Source of the DNA: Luscinia megarhynchos
Taxonomy: Eukaryota > Chordata > Aves > Passeriformes > Turdidae
Assembly (NCBI GenBank): GCA_034336665.1
Contig: CM067592.1
Location: 50,051,783 to 50,115,782, forward strand
Reading direction: 5' to 3'
DNA length: 64,000 nucleotides
Both the position numbers and the translations under genes were made by a program. Positions 37,346 to 49,352 of this stretch are shown one piece after another (positions within the stretch are counted from its first letter, which is position 1; each line of letters starts with the position of its first letter). The notes under the pieces are model-generated. The model had not been told where the DNA came from, did not search any database, and was given only the letters and a program-made list of their open reading frames with translations.

Positions 37346-40261
37346 GAGGTACACAGTTGTTTGCTGATTGCTTCCGTTAGCTTTCACATGAAAAGTTTCA
37401 GATACTTTTATCAGCTGCTTAAGAGCCACTAATCACTGCAAATTAAACAAAACGAGACATCAATTATTAAAGTCAAAAGATGGAAGAGATCCATTAGGCT
37501 ATCTCAAATGGCCAGAGCTCATCCTGCCAGTACATTTCATCCTGCCAGAACTGTCTCCAGTATAGTTATAAATGACCACACAACGGGATTATGTCTGCTC
37601 TACAAGTCACTCCAGAACATGCAGACATAACACCAACAGCCACATAGATGCTGTGGCAGTACAATACCAAGCATGCTGACAAGTTGGAAGAAAACTATCA
37701 TCCAAAAAGTGTCATCATTAGAGAGAGGTTGGGGCGCTTCTCAGGACATGGGGCAAAAGCCATTGCTTTGGCCTCTGTACACTATGGATAGAAATACTGT
37801 CACCTAATTTCTACTTCACTAATGCAGATAGCAAGGAGAGTGATTAGAAATCAAGATGACTCACATCCAGCAGAGTATTTTACTTCATGATTTTTCATCA
37901 CCAGAATTTTTGTATTATCTGCACAGGGCACAGCTTGGCCTACTGGCACTACAAGCGTTGTGGCTGGCCTTAGGACACAAACCTCAAGCTGAAAAAAGAA
38001 CTGAAAATGAAGCTTATTTGGAGGTTACCTTGTGTGTGTGTATCGGTGCTGAATGGGTTCTGAGATATTAACAACCCATTGGTCAAAAGTTTCAGGGAAT
38101 GCTATTGTCCAGATTTTGTTCATCATGTTTGGACACAGTAAAATTTCTTTTTCAGTTTATCTTTCAGTCTGTCTAAGGGCAGGACAATGGCAACATCGGT
38201 TTTGTCAGCAGAAACAACTGCACCCTCAACAAGACTACATTGTCACATGGATTAGAAATTATTCTCCAGCTTTGAGATGTTCCTGTTGTGTAACAGGAGG
38301 TACTTGTGTGCATTTTAGGTTTTCTTCTGGGAGTTTATGCTGCAAATCCTCACCTGCAAAAAGTAAATTGCATTCCTATTCCTTTCTGGGAATAGTGTGG
38401 TTGTCATCTTACCAGTAACAGGACACTGTGGGAAGGCAGTAGAGAAGTCAGAATGACTTGAGATGATCTAGATGGGCAAGTTGCCACCAGAGACAGTTAA
38501 ATCCCCATGAACGTGGCTAACTGAGTCTGAAGGCAGCAACCAGAGGAAAGTCATCTTCCCATGTGGTTGGAATTAGTCTCAAAGAGAATATTCAAAACTT
38601 GTATTATCTTCAAAAATGAAGACTAAGTAAAAGGATTGCTTCCTTCCTTTGCAGTTCCCTGGGGAACCCATTGAGGGGTGTATGCTGTAAAATAACTCAA
38701 TGTACAGGGTTTATCCACACAGCTGAAGATCCATTAATTTTACACTTACCAACATTTCCTTTTGTGAACTTTCCAGTGCACTCTCCCCACTTTTTTCCTA
38801 ATCCTTTCTCTTCATAATGGAGTTCATAGCTGATTGACCTGTATCATAGGATCAACTCAAGCTATAGGGTTTTTATATCCAGACACTATGGAGCACGCTG
38901 TTTGGAAAGGGTCTTTGTCTTTATTTAATTTCATTTTGTTTCATTCCAACTCTTTATTCCTAATATAACTTTGAACTTGGGGAAGTTGGCGAGGAAGAGA
39001 AGAAAAGGGAGTGTTTTTGTCAATTCAATTAAGGTGCTCCTTGTAACCAGGACACAGAACAGTGCTGCTCTGCATTACAGCCACATAGATTTCATTTGAA
39101 ATTAAACACAGGACCAGAGGTTCCCATGTAATTTGCAAATGAAAACCAGGTGTTTCCAAATCAGAAATGCTATGCAAACATCGTATCTTATTTTTTCTAG
39201 AAAGTTAAAAAGCTACAAACATCAGAAGAAAATTATCTTGCTGATCAGACTTTGAAACAAAGAAAATAGAGAAAAAAGGATTCTGGTTTTTATTCTTTGT
39301 AAATCAGGGTTTGGGAGTAATCTCTGTCTGCTTAAAAATGGACATACTTGCAACTTAGTATCATCTTGTTCTGGGAAGTTTGTCTCAAATCTGATTTCAA
39401 GAAATAAACGGTTATAAAGCTCTTCAGGCCTAAAACTTTTCCAAGACGTTGCTCTGTACAAGTACTATATATACTAGATGCCTATGCAATTGAGAGTGTG
39501 GTAAGCAAAATTCCCATATCCAGTAGGAAAAACACCATCATTCTCTGAATAATATGAAAAAATGACTTTCACTTACATCACTAGGTGTCAGACCTCTTCA
39601 ACGAGGTCTAGGGAAATAGTTAACTAGCCACAGCCCTTGGATGAAACTAAGAACATGCCTGTGGAACATGAAGACTGAATTATGAAAATGAAATTGGGCT
39701 CTTAAGAGTAAACAGTGTCTCCAAATATTGCAGTATGACAGCAACAGAATTGCTGTCTTCTTGACATAAAAAGGGATATTTCTAAGAGCAAATATACTCC
39801 TGAATGGCAATAAACACTGGTTAATCAAGAGCACATTATGAAAGCAGTTAGATTAAATAACAAAGCAAAACAGAGTTTAATGTCTTTAATAGACATTCTT
39901 TTGTGATCAGATTACTTGGAGGATCAGACTTCTATGACATTCTATACAGTGCTGATGTTTCAGTGTCCCAGATGACATACATTTTCTGATACACTAGAAA
40001 GTGTAATCTTGGATCCTCACAATTCATCTAAAAATTCAGCAGCCACAGAATATTCAACTAAAGCTGCATGGATGTAAGTCCTTGAACATGAAACAGAAGA
40101 ACAGGAAATACTGAACAAAAGTTTCACCTGAGTACTTCCAGTCCCAAAGAATGTCAGTATTTTGGGGTGGTATTTTTCTTCTGCTTTTGTAGTTTGAAGT
40201 CAGCATTCAGTAAGCCAAAGAGCTTTTCTTCACAGCAGTCTTATATAGAATTGAACAACTT
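37346..40261. other. Unique DNA, no gene recognised
   Basis: Nothing supportable was found. The longest frame (38053-38418, + strand, 121 codons) has no recognised similarity. A short TG run lies at about 38030-38040. Confidence 0.45.
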
Positions 40262-40371
40262 TAAAGGCCAGGTTGGACCTGATTTAATAGTGGCATCCTT
40301 GCCCACGGCCAGAGGGTTGAATCTAGATGATCTTTAAGGTCCTTGCCAACCAAAAGCATTCTATGATTCTG
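40262..40371 (+). mobile_element. CR1 LINE 3' terminal fragment
   Basis: About 110 bp, with AGGTTGGACCTGATTTAA (about 40270), a GATGATCTTTAAGGTCCTTG block (about 40326) and the terminal ATTCTATGATTCTGTT octamers (40358-40373). This is the extreme 3' tail of a severely 5'-truncated CR1 copy in + orientation. Confidence 0.9.
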
Positions 40372-42849
40372 TTATTAAAGGAAGTGGAATTAATCTGATT
40401 AGCAAGGAAACACTATCTTCAGCACTCAAACAGCAGAATGCTGAAAAGACAACAACAGGAAAGCAAATAAATGTTGAGATTGATCCCACTTCAAACAAAA
40501 AGGTAAAGACAGTGCACATTTGTCCCTGCATTGCTCCCCGTTCTTCTTAAATTTTCAGTTCTCTCTTCCCTCTTCTTTGACTAGATCCAGACTCCTCAAA
40601 TAAATTTAGATTCAGTCCTTTGTAAAAATTCTGCTTTGGCTCATGATCAACTAATTTATGAGCAAACATGTTGGACATTTCTCTAGAGTTGTCTATGAAT
40701 ATTCTCTAGCTATATTCATGAAGGGAAGCATAAGAAGAATGTGATTACTGCAAATATAAAATTCATAATAAATAAATTATTTTTATAATACCACCTCAGG
40801 CTAGTTTCTGGAAAAGTTATCAGAAAATTGATTATGAGGTAAAGTAAAAGCATTTTCAATCTGCCTAAGTACTAACAACAGGTTAAATAAAGGTGATATG
40901 ACTCCCAATCTAGATCTTAATATTTTACTTCAGTGGTTTGAAGCACTGCTTAAGCTATTTTGGTTTTCTGCTGTGGTGGGCTGTTCAGACACATTTCCAG
41001 AAAAGCCCAGACACTGCTTCCTTCAGTAATTGTGGTTTAACTGGAAAATTCTCTCTGTTTCTATGCATCTCTGTGAGTGTTTAACCTACAACAACTAACT
41101 GCTTTAATAGGAAAACACCTTTGCCTTTATCAGTAGGGATTAGATCATACTAGTCACCTATGTTTCCCTTTTGCAACCACAGTACTGCCTGAAATCTATT
41201 TCTGTTGTTGACAGAAGTTATTTTTCTTTGTGAATCAAGGATCAAGCATCAGCCTATAAATATGTACTGCAGGTACCAACAAACAATTATTATTCATGCC
41301 ATAGGATAAATACCTAGCTTTCACAAGCAGTCTCATGACTAGAAACTCAGCAACAAAGCCAAACAAAAGAGGGTTTTTTTTATTTGGACTTTAATACAGT
41401 CAGTTCTACTGGAGGGGAGACAGAGCAGTCATCTATATGGGTAATCTTAAATTTGAAAGATAACTTTATATATAATGTAAAAATGTAATATATGTTGGGA
41501 CAAAACATATACACAGAAAGTCAAATATTCATCTAGTGTAAACCATGGCAGCAGTACTAACTTCAATAGAGTGTTTTACTTTCATGATCTTCTGAACTGG
41601 TCCAACAGTGGTAGTTTTAAACATAGGCACAGCAAGGTTCGGGTTAATACTGATGGAAAATTCAAGGGGACAGTGGCTCTACTCTATGATATGTTGATTT
41701 ATCAAAGACCTGAGACAGAGGGTGAATTTTACATTCTGGCATCTCTTGCAGCCCCTAAAACTTGAAGAAGTGGTAAGCATTACCCTTCAGACATCTGCCC
41801 TGCTTCCTGTTTAGGTCCTGACTTCTTATCCTTTTATTTTCTCCCTGAGGCAAGAAATAATCCTGTTTCTCATCTATGGCTAGGAAAGGTTTGTTCCTCA
41901 TGCTGAAAAGCTGTCAGCTGGCTCTGATTAAGAATTACTCTACCAGGTAATAAGACAAGCTTTCTTTCTCACTTGTATAAACTCTCAGAATAAGTAAAAA
42001 ACCTGTATCACCCTAAGCCAATGAGAGTTTTGTCAGTTTTATTAGGGCCAAGACATAGTAGTAAATATCAGTTCTCCATATTTATCCCATAATTGAAAAT
42101 TAATTTTCTGTCAGCAGCAAAATTGATGTTTCTTTCCACTGAAGAGAAGTAATCCATCCTATTTAAAATTGCATAATAAATATCTTGTTGTTTGGACAAC
42201 AAGGACAGCAGTGTTTGCTGGTATTTTCAAGCATGTGTGCTCAAAGAGGATCTTTGTCTGAGTGGTAAAGAAAAGTTCGATACAAAAGCCATGGTATTCC
42301 ATTAGCCAGAGCAGATTTGGAAAACTCACTTTGTAATTGGGTTATGCTTCCTTAACAGACAGAAAAACATAAACTGGCAATCTCTGAGAACTCTAAAAGG
42401 ATCTGTTAAAAGATTTGTAAGCCAAAACTTTCAAAAAGTATTAAAATATTTACACCAGGGAGAATATTCTATATCTGAACAGTAGATACGTAAAGATGAA
42501 GTAAAATGCAGAGAACTTTACAGCTTCACAGCTTCTGGAAAAAGGACTAAAACAGTCCTTATAACTATAACTATAACAGTCAGGAAGAACTTACTGCAGA
42601 GGTGATAATTCCAATAAAAAAATTACATTTGGTATTCATTTTCATACATAGCAGTTTTGAAAATAATTTACTGCATTACCTTAACCATAGTATATCTGTT
42701 ACTATTCTACAGTCAATCAGTAGAAAATTTGCCATGGGCCCCAAGTAATGCTGTCATTCAGAGCCATATCAAAAAACAAGTTAGAGATACTAAAAAAAAA
42801 AAAAGAAATTAAATTCCTTTTAGCAAAATAATTGAATGGAAAGAAATGG
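40372..42849. other. Unique A+T-rich DNA, no gene recognised
   Basis: No exon or transposon was recognised. It contains an A run at about 42791-42804 and three tandem copies of an ATAACT unit at about 42560-42578. Confidence 0.45.
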
Positions 42850-43245
42850 AATACAACACCGTAAAACAGAATAATTACAGCTGGAAGAGACATAACAAAA
42901 ATCATCCAATCCAACTGCCTAACCCTTTCTGGGCTGACGAAAAGCTCAAGAGATTGTTGTCCCAATGTCTCAAACACTGGCATACTGGGGGCATCAAACA
43001 CTTCTCCATTCCCATACTTCAACCCCCTCTCAGTGAAGAAATGCTTCCTAATATCAAGACTAAAGCTCATCTGCTGAAGTTTTGAATAATTTCTATGTAT
43101 TCTGTCACTGGGTATCAGGTTAAAGAGCTCAGCACCTCCCTCTGTCCTTCTCTCCTCAGGAAGCTGAAGAGAGCAATGAGGTCACCCATTAGACCCTTTT
43201 TTCCAACCTAGGCAAAGCCAGAGCCTTTAGCCTGCTTGTTATAGG
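42850..43245 (-). mobile_element. CR1 LINE 3' end
   Basis: The + strand text reads CAGAATAATTACAGCTGGAA, then the CATCCAATCCAACTGCC block (42901), the AGTGAAGAAATGCTTCCTAA block (about 43032) and the CTCCTCAGGAAGCTGAAGAG block (about 43152). This is the reversed CR1 3' region, so the element is on the - strand. The terminal octamers at the left edge are diverged. The 5' truncation is at about 43245. Confidence 0.85.
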
Positions 43246-45440
43246 TCACAAAATATTAATTCACATTTACAGTAAGCTTACAATCAAACTCTTTTCTGAG
43301 GAAATCACATACATATTTTATAGAGTCAAATTCATTATTAGTTCAGCTTAGATACTCCTCACCTCTCTAAGCAGTGAGTTTCCATTGAAGCCTTTTATGA
43401 TGAAGAGATTTTTCAAGTAATTTGACTTCAGCCTTATGAGTCAGAAAGTCACCAGTGACTCTGATTTCAAATTTCATGAGAAATAACTTGCTATGGAATC
43501 AAGTGACAAGTGAGCTTTTAATTTTAGAATCATGCTGATACAAATTATAAAGACTTGTCTTTTCTATAGACTTCTTCATGACTGTCAATATGGCTCAAAC
43601 ATACTAATACCTACAGCATGGAAAATACACCACATCTTTAAGGTGAAGAGTCCTCTGCTGGCCAGACAGCATGAAAGCATTCACAAACTGAGCTTTTGTC
43701 TCCAGCAGCCCCACTCATTGGCACTCAGTCGACATCAGCATCAGCAAAGACAGGTCTGCAAAGACAGGAGGAGTGCTGGAACACTTTGTTCTGCACATTC
43801 AACAGGAAGTGCTCTCTTTTCTCCTATACACTTGAAATAGCATTTCACCTGCTTCATCCTTTTCAACAACACTAATACAAGAGAGATGACAACAGCATTT
43901 TCTACAGCCTAACAGCACCTTACTGCCTAACAGCTGTGCCTGCTAGAAACCAAGGTCCTGCAGGTTAAAGTTTTACCACATAACTTCTTGGCAGTATAGG
44001 ATCATTCTAACCACCCTATCTACAGAAAAATCTGCAGGTCTTTTTAGGTCACTTGTGAGTGGAGGCTACAGCAGGGTGTATGTGAGCCATCAGTACATTT
44101 GATAAAGAGTTTGATCTCACCCCTTCTCTTATAGTACTCATAGGCCCACCGTGTGAAGTCTCCCTCTCCACTGTTAAAATCTTTAAAGGCAGGAAGGCAC
44201 AGATCTGTCTCAAGCAGAGAAACAGCCACGCAGGTACATGGATTATTTACACGGGTTACTCTTCATGTGCAACTCTGCATCCCAGTTCCACACATGGAAC
44301 AATGAGGGGAAGGAAAGACAAGGATGTTCTTCAGTTGTCTGCCAAAAATGTGGACTTTCAGGAAAATGAGAAATACAGCTTTGCTTTCCTAGTGGTACTT
44401 CCGGCTTATGATGCTCTAAGGGGAAAAAAAAAATAAATAACAATAAACAAAAGAATATGAGAAAACCTTCAGAAACTTAAATTCAAGCAATTTTTTTGGC
44501 AGAATCGTGGCTGCAAGGATTGGTGAACAAACTGACTCAGCCCAAGTTACTGTGAGTTTCTTGCTGCCTCTGATCCCTAAAACTCAGAACTGCATGCTGT
44601 TTTATGTCCATTTGTAAGTCTGCCCACTTTTTCCTCACTAGGAATACTTTTTGTCTCACAAAGAGTATGTCTTCCCAGCCTCACTGCAGATCAGTGCAAG
44701 AAAGAAAAACTGTACAGACAACAGAACAACAGAAAAATGCCTTTTTCATTCTCTCTTTTTTCAGTACTTTGTCATTGTATTCTGTCATTCCCCAGGTGAG
44801 ACAGGAGAAACCAAGCATTGTCATATGAATGTGAGTTAAATGATATGGCTCTGCCTCTAATGTTTAGGAAGCAGGAGGGCTACAAGAAGGTGAGAAAAGT
44901 CAAGAAATGAGATCTAAAAATAACTTCCTATGGGGAGAGTCATCCACAGAGGACTCCATCATACCTTCAGTCATGGATATAATGCGTAGGATAAAGGAAA
45001 ATCGACTGACAGGCTGTGTGGCAGCAGACAGTTAATTTTTAATAAAGTCAAACAGGGAAATTCTCTAGATCTCACTTTACAGGCTTTAACTGCATATTCT
45101 TTCAAAGTTATCTTGCATGGTGTTTCTTGGAAGTATTTCTCCTGGTAGATATAAGCACAGGTGTCAAGTACCACCACACGGTATTGGACTTTCAGTCAAC
45201 ATAAAACCCACTATGCAGAATGATTTGTGCTTAGTAAGTCTATGTTTGAATTTGTGGTTTCTGCCACACATGCTACTATAGGCCATCAGAAGCATGAAAA
45301 TTCTTTACTCCTTGGTGGAGGCCCTGGAATCTGCCAGAGAGACAGCATTGTCTGTGCCCTGGAAAGAAGGACCCTAAGTGACTACAGGGCATTAGGGCAT
45401 GATGACAGACAGCTTCTCCCCGCAGTCCTTTGCAGCCTTA
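43246..45440. other. Unique DNA, no gene recognised
   Basis: No coding or transposon similarity was recognised. An A-rich run with AATAAATAACAATAAAC lies at about 44424-44450. Confidence 0.45.
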
Positions 45441-45871
45441 TGTTAGTGTACCCCAGTTCTGTTCCCCCCATTGGCCCAGACTGCCATTGTGCACGCTACG
45501 TGGCCGCTCCCCAGAATGTTCTCCCTTTCTGTGATCCCCATGGGCCCCAGTTTGCTGCAATGTCCCGCCCCTGTTAACCTACCGGTTTCCCTGGTCGCTT
45601 GCCCTGCCTATGCACCACTTTCCCCTGTTCCATTGGACCCTGATCCCAGACTCCACCCCTTGCTCCCCATACTTAAACCCAAACCGTCCTCTGTCCAACA
45701 TCTTTTGTCCCCGGGCCCTTCAAGTGTGTGGAATAAACCCCATCTGAACTCCACAGAAAGACCCCTCCTGTCTTTTCGAGCGAGCTGTGGCTGTGTGGAT
45801 CTGTGAGTGTTCGTGTGCCTGCCTCGTTGCCCTCCATCCAAGGCACTTACCATCGCCTGCACACCACTACA
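45441..45871 (+). mobile_element. LTR-like unit (solo), + orientation
   Basis: A 431-bp unit starts TGTTAGTGTACC and ends CACCACTACA, so the ends form an inverted pair (TGT(T)AGTG / CACTACA), as in retroviral LTRs. It is GC-richer and more CpG-bearing than its flanks. It has a CCATTGG box near 45468 and another near 45631. An AATAAA polyadenylation signal at 45732-45737 is followed by a short R/U5-like segment (TCTTTTCGAGCGAGCTGTGG). No primer-binding site or retroviral internal sequence adjoins it and no target-site duplication is visible. The family is not recognised. The open frames across it (for example 45227-45577 and 45471-45806) have no recognised similarity. Confidence 0.65.
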
Positions 45872-46570
45872 TCGTTGTTCACAGTACTTCATCTTCCCTA
45901 AAATCTTATGCTTGTCTGAGACATAAAGTGCTAGAAGTTTATGAAAAATAGGATTATGTCCCATACTGTTAAGATGACAGAAGGTTTTTGTGGCTCCAAG
46001 ATAAACTGATGACAGGTCTGTGGGTTGCAAATGTACTGTACTATTTCATCTACCCAAGCCTTTTCCACAGGCTTATAAGTGTCTTAAGGAAAGAGGGACT
46101 CAAACAAGCGATTTCACATCTAGTAACAATATCCTGGAGATGTCATCTGCCCAAACAGAGGTTATCACGAGGAACCTTGTGAGAAGAAGAGATGTGGAGA
46201 AATGTAGGAGAGACTCTTACATATTTTTATTTCTCATAAGATTCTGTCTTCCAATTGTCTCAGAAATGGAAAGTGTTAGATGCTTTATCATGCTTTTACC
46301 CCTCTTAAATGTAATTTGCACAACATGTTGTACTGTCTCTCCTTAAGTCTTCAATTTTACTTTCACCTATTAAGACTTATCTTTTCTTCTTCGATCAGTT
46401 CCAAGTTTTTCTCCTGCCAAGTCAAAATTGTTCACCCTTCAAATCTCTATTCCTCATCAAGTTGGAAAGATATTTTTTATGTGAAGCTGGCTCTCTGCCC
46501 TACTATTCCACTCCAAAACTCAGAAAATTAACTTTGCCTCTCCCCTGATACTATTTTCCAACAGTCTCTC
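45872..46570. other. Unique DNA between LTR-like unit and decayed coding region
   Basis: Nothing is recognised. The opposite orientations of the LTR-like unit (+) and the decayed frames to the right (-) argue against their being parts of one provirus. Confidence 0.4.
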
Positions 46571-47373
46571 TCACTCTTGACATACATACAGGTGTTTAGC
46601 TGCTATAGCCTTGATATTCAAAGCACCTTCCTTTTTTTCTCTTAACAATCTGGTCTCAATAGCAGGGTCAGAGCCAGAAGTAACTTCTGCATTATATCTT
46701 CCACATGTCCAGTTGCAGTTGCAGTTTTTGGAGTCTGTTAAGGACAAAAGGATTAGTTTTGGCTAAAGGAATAGTATTAGGGCCTGGACAGGCCCACTAG
46801 ATTTCCTGTGACAAGGTTTCCCTTAGTTCTAAAGCCTTCATTCTGTAACGGTTAACTTCTTTTTCAAGGCCACAGCAGTGCTATACCAAGACAAATTTCT
46901 GGGTTTTACCATGTATAAGACTTAAAATTTCATCTTTTGCAATTTGTCCTTTCATCTGTTTTTTTTTGAGGCTATAGCCTATGCTAAGTCTAAGGCCAAA
47001 GAAACTTCTCTTTGCGAACCTTGAACTGGACTTCCTAATACCTCCTTGTTCCCAAGCAAAGTTTAAACTTGAAGTTTATCTCAGAGCGTTGGTTCAAGCT
47101 GTCAATCAAAGCTGGCTTCCAAATCTGTGGTCCACCAGGAAAGAACACAAAGGAAACTTTACCAATGCTTGAGTCACATGATTTACACCATGGTTCTTCC
47201 TTCTGAATATACTGCCCCCAATATAATGTAGGCTGTGAATATTTTTCAGTGTCTTGATTCTCTGCAAATGCAGAGATTACTGAGAAGGAGGCAATGAGGC
47301 AAGCCAAGAGCTTTTCCATATGGTCTCTCAATGAAATCCTGCTGCTCTTTGACCTGTAGGTGCCAGAAAGCAA
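46571..47373 (-). pseudogene. Decayed secreted/envelope-like coding region, unidentified
   Basis: Two protein-like segments lie on the - strand. The first is an open frame ending at 47035. From the Met at 47319 it starts with a convincing signal peptide (MEKLLACLIASFSVISAFA) and continues for about 75 residues with paired Cys in WCKSC. A possible splice acceptor (CTGGCACCTACAG) lies just upstream of its 5' end. The second segment (46735-46571) is open for 54 codons and contains a Cys-rich, potentially N-glycosylated stretch (CNCNWTCGRY) followed by a charged helix-like stretch (ETRLLREKKEGALNIKAIA). Between them, frames are broken by stops. A signal peptide followed by Cys-rich glycosylated sequence is what a decayed retroviral env would show, but I recognise no env hallmark such as a furin site or fusion peptide. 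A dead host secreted-protein gene is equally possible. Confidence 0.3.
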
Positions 47374-49184
47374 ATTAACTGCAAGTTTCTAAGTCTGAAT
47401 TTCTTACTTTTTATCATTTGAGAGCAAACTTCAAGGTAATTTTTGAGATACTAGGAAAACAGGAAATTGTACAGCATAAATTGAAGAAATGAGATGAAAA
47501 GAAATGAAAATTATTATAACTGTAAGACACCTCCAGAGCCCATGGATTACCAACAGAATAACCCATACTAGCTATATTGGCTGTGAAAATGGGAGTAGAC
47601 ATTTTCGAAAAATGAAACATCCTACAGCACAAAGAGGTTTTAGCTAGGACAACTTTGATTTTACAACGACAACAAATTTGAGTTTTATGAGACGAATGGA
47701 AAATCCTTCTAAAACACTCTTTTCACATCTGAAAGAGCAAGCAGATCAGTTTTGAGTAATTTTGGGATTAATAAATCATACTGACAGGTACATGCAAAAC
47801 ACTTGTACTGCGAAATAATCAGGGACTCAAAGGATCAGAGCTGGTGTTTAACACAGATTCATATTTACAACAAATACTGAGGACAGAGGTCAGAGAAGTG
47901 GAAGAGAGACTGTTCATTAGGGACCTTATCCAATAGAAAAGTCTAACATAAAAGTAGAACACGGTTGCCATATATGATAATAAAAAGAACAGGCTATTCT
48001 TTCTTTCAGCAAACACACTTTCTTTACTTTCATAAAGCAAACTCATAAATAAAATGCTACTTAAAACAGAATAATCCGGTCTTTGCACTAACCAGAATGA
48101 ATGTGTCTTCCAGAGAAAATAAGAGTTTGGATCATCAGTAACAGCAATATTTAAAGGGTCAACATTTGTTTACTTTTCACCAGATCAGAATCATTACCTG
48201 ATTTGTTCCCACTGCCATGTCTGCCAGCATGGAAACAGAACACTGAATTTCTGCAAGAACTGGAATAGCTTCTGTTTGCCACTTATGTTGCTGACTCATG
48301 TTGCTGCTATCTTCTTGCCTAATGGTCACAGGCTTGCTATTTCAGATGTTGGGTTATTCTTTGGTCATAATGCAAAGACTAATTGCATAATCTCCAAAGG
48401 ACTTTTAGCATGGTTATGATATGCAAATATTCTTTTGGGCTGCTATTCTTCCACTTATGCAGGAGGAAAAAATTTCCTGTCTCACTGACCCAGTTTTGAA
48501 ACCATGATTTTGCATTTGGGCAACAATCTCAGCAGCTAGATTGAAGAGTTCCACTGGTTTCTGTGGGCAGGAGATTAGGCTCTTAAAGCTGGTCTCTGGG
48601 TCTTTGCTGAGCCAGTGTTACTCTCTGGTTCTCAATATCACCCATAAGTTCAATTTTAAATGTTTTCTGGATACATTCCAGCAAGAGCCCATGACTGGGG
48701 AATTAGGGATCATTATGCTGTAACAACTTGATCCTGCTGCCTCTTGCCTGGCAGTCCTGTCAGAGGAGCTGAAAATGAACCCATAGAGTTCCTTCCTTGT
48801 CCCACACAGCATGAGGCAGCAGCTGCTGAGCGAGTTATCTGTCATGCCTCCGACATAACATCCCAGCCCATGCCATGGAAGGGCATGCCAGAGCAGGAAG
48901 CAGGTGGCACATTTCTGCAGGAAACACTGGTGCTTTGGCAAGTGCATTGCAGACAGCAAGTCTGATCATCTCAAGCATGTGGCCACAATTCCAGGCCCCC
49001 TGACCATCACTTAATGAGGCTGTACTATTCCTGCAGGTGCTCCCAGGCAACAGCTTGGAAAGCAAGTGTTCTGCCATTTGGGGCACTGGGCAGAGAGCCA
49101 CTGCTGAAGATACGTTTGGCATGTAGGCCTGCTCTTGGGAAGAAATTAAAGAATTCTGCTATGAGAAGCAAGGAAGATGAGACA
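47374..49184. other. Unique DNA, no gene recognised
   Basis: No supported exon or repeat was found. Bases 48730-49120 are less A+T-rich and open on both strands for about 100 codons, without recognised similarity. Confidence 0.45.
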
Positions 49185-49352
49185 CCCACATGGAGTCTCC
49201 TCCTGGAGATATCTCTGGGACACACCCAAGAGCCATCTGGATGTAATTTTGTGCAATGTGCTCTAGGGAGACCTTGCTTGGTTGGACGAGATGACCCATC
49301 GCGGTCCCTTTCCAACATGACCCATTCTGTGTGTGAGTCTGTGATTCTGTAA
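49185..49352 (+). mobile_element. CR1 LINE 3' terminal fragment
   Basis: It starts with CATGGAGTCTCCTCCTGGAG (about 49189). It continues through GTGCTCTAGGGAGACCTTGC (about 49258) and TTGGTTGGACGAGATGACCC (about 49278) to the terminal CTGTGATTCTGT. This is the classic 3' tail of avian CR1 in + orientation. Confidence 0.93.

Noticed and set aside
45441..47373. A single provirus joining the 45.4-kb LTR-like unit and the env-like frames
   Set aside because: The polyadenylation signal places the LTR on the + strand, whereas the frames read on the - strand. No gag or pol lies between.
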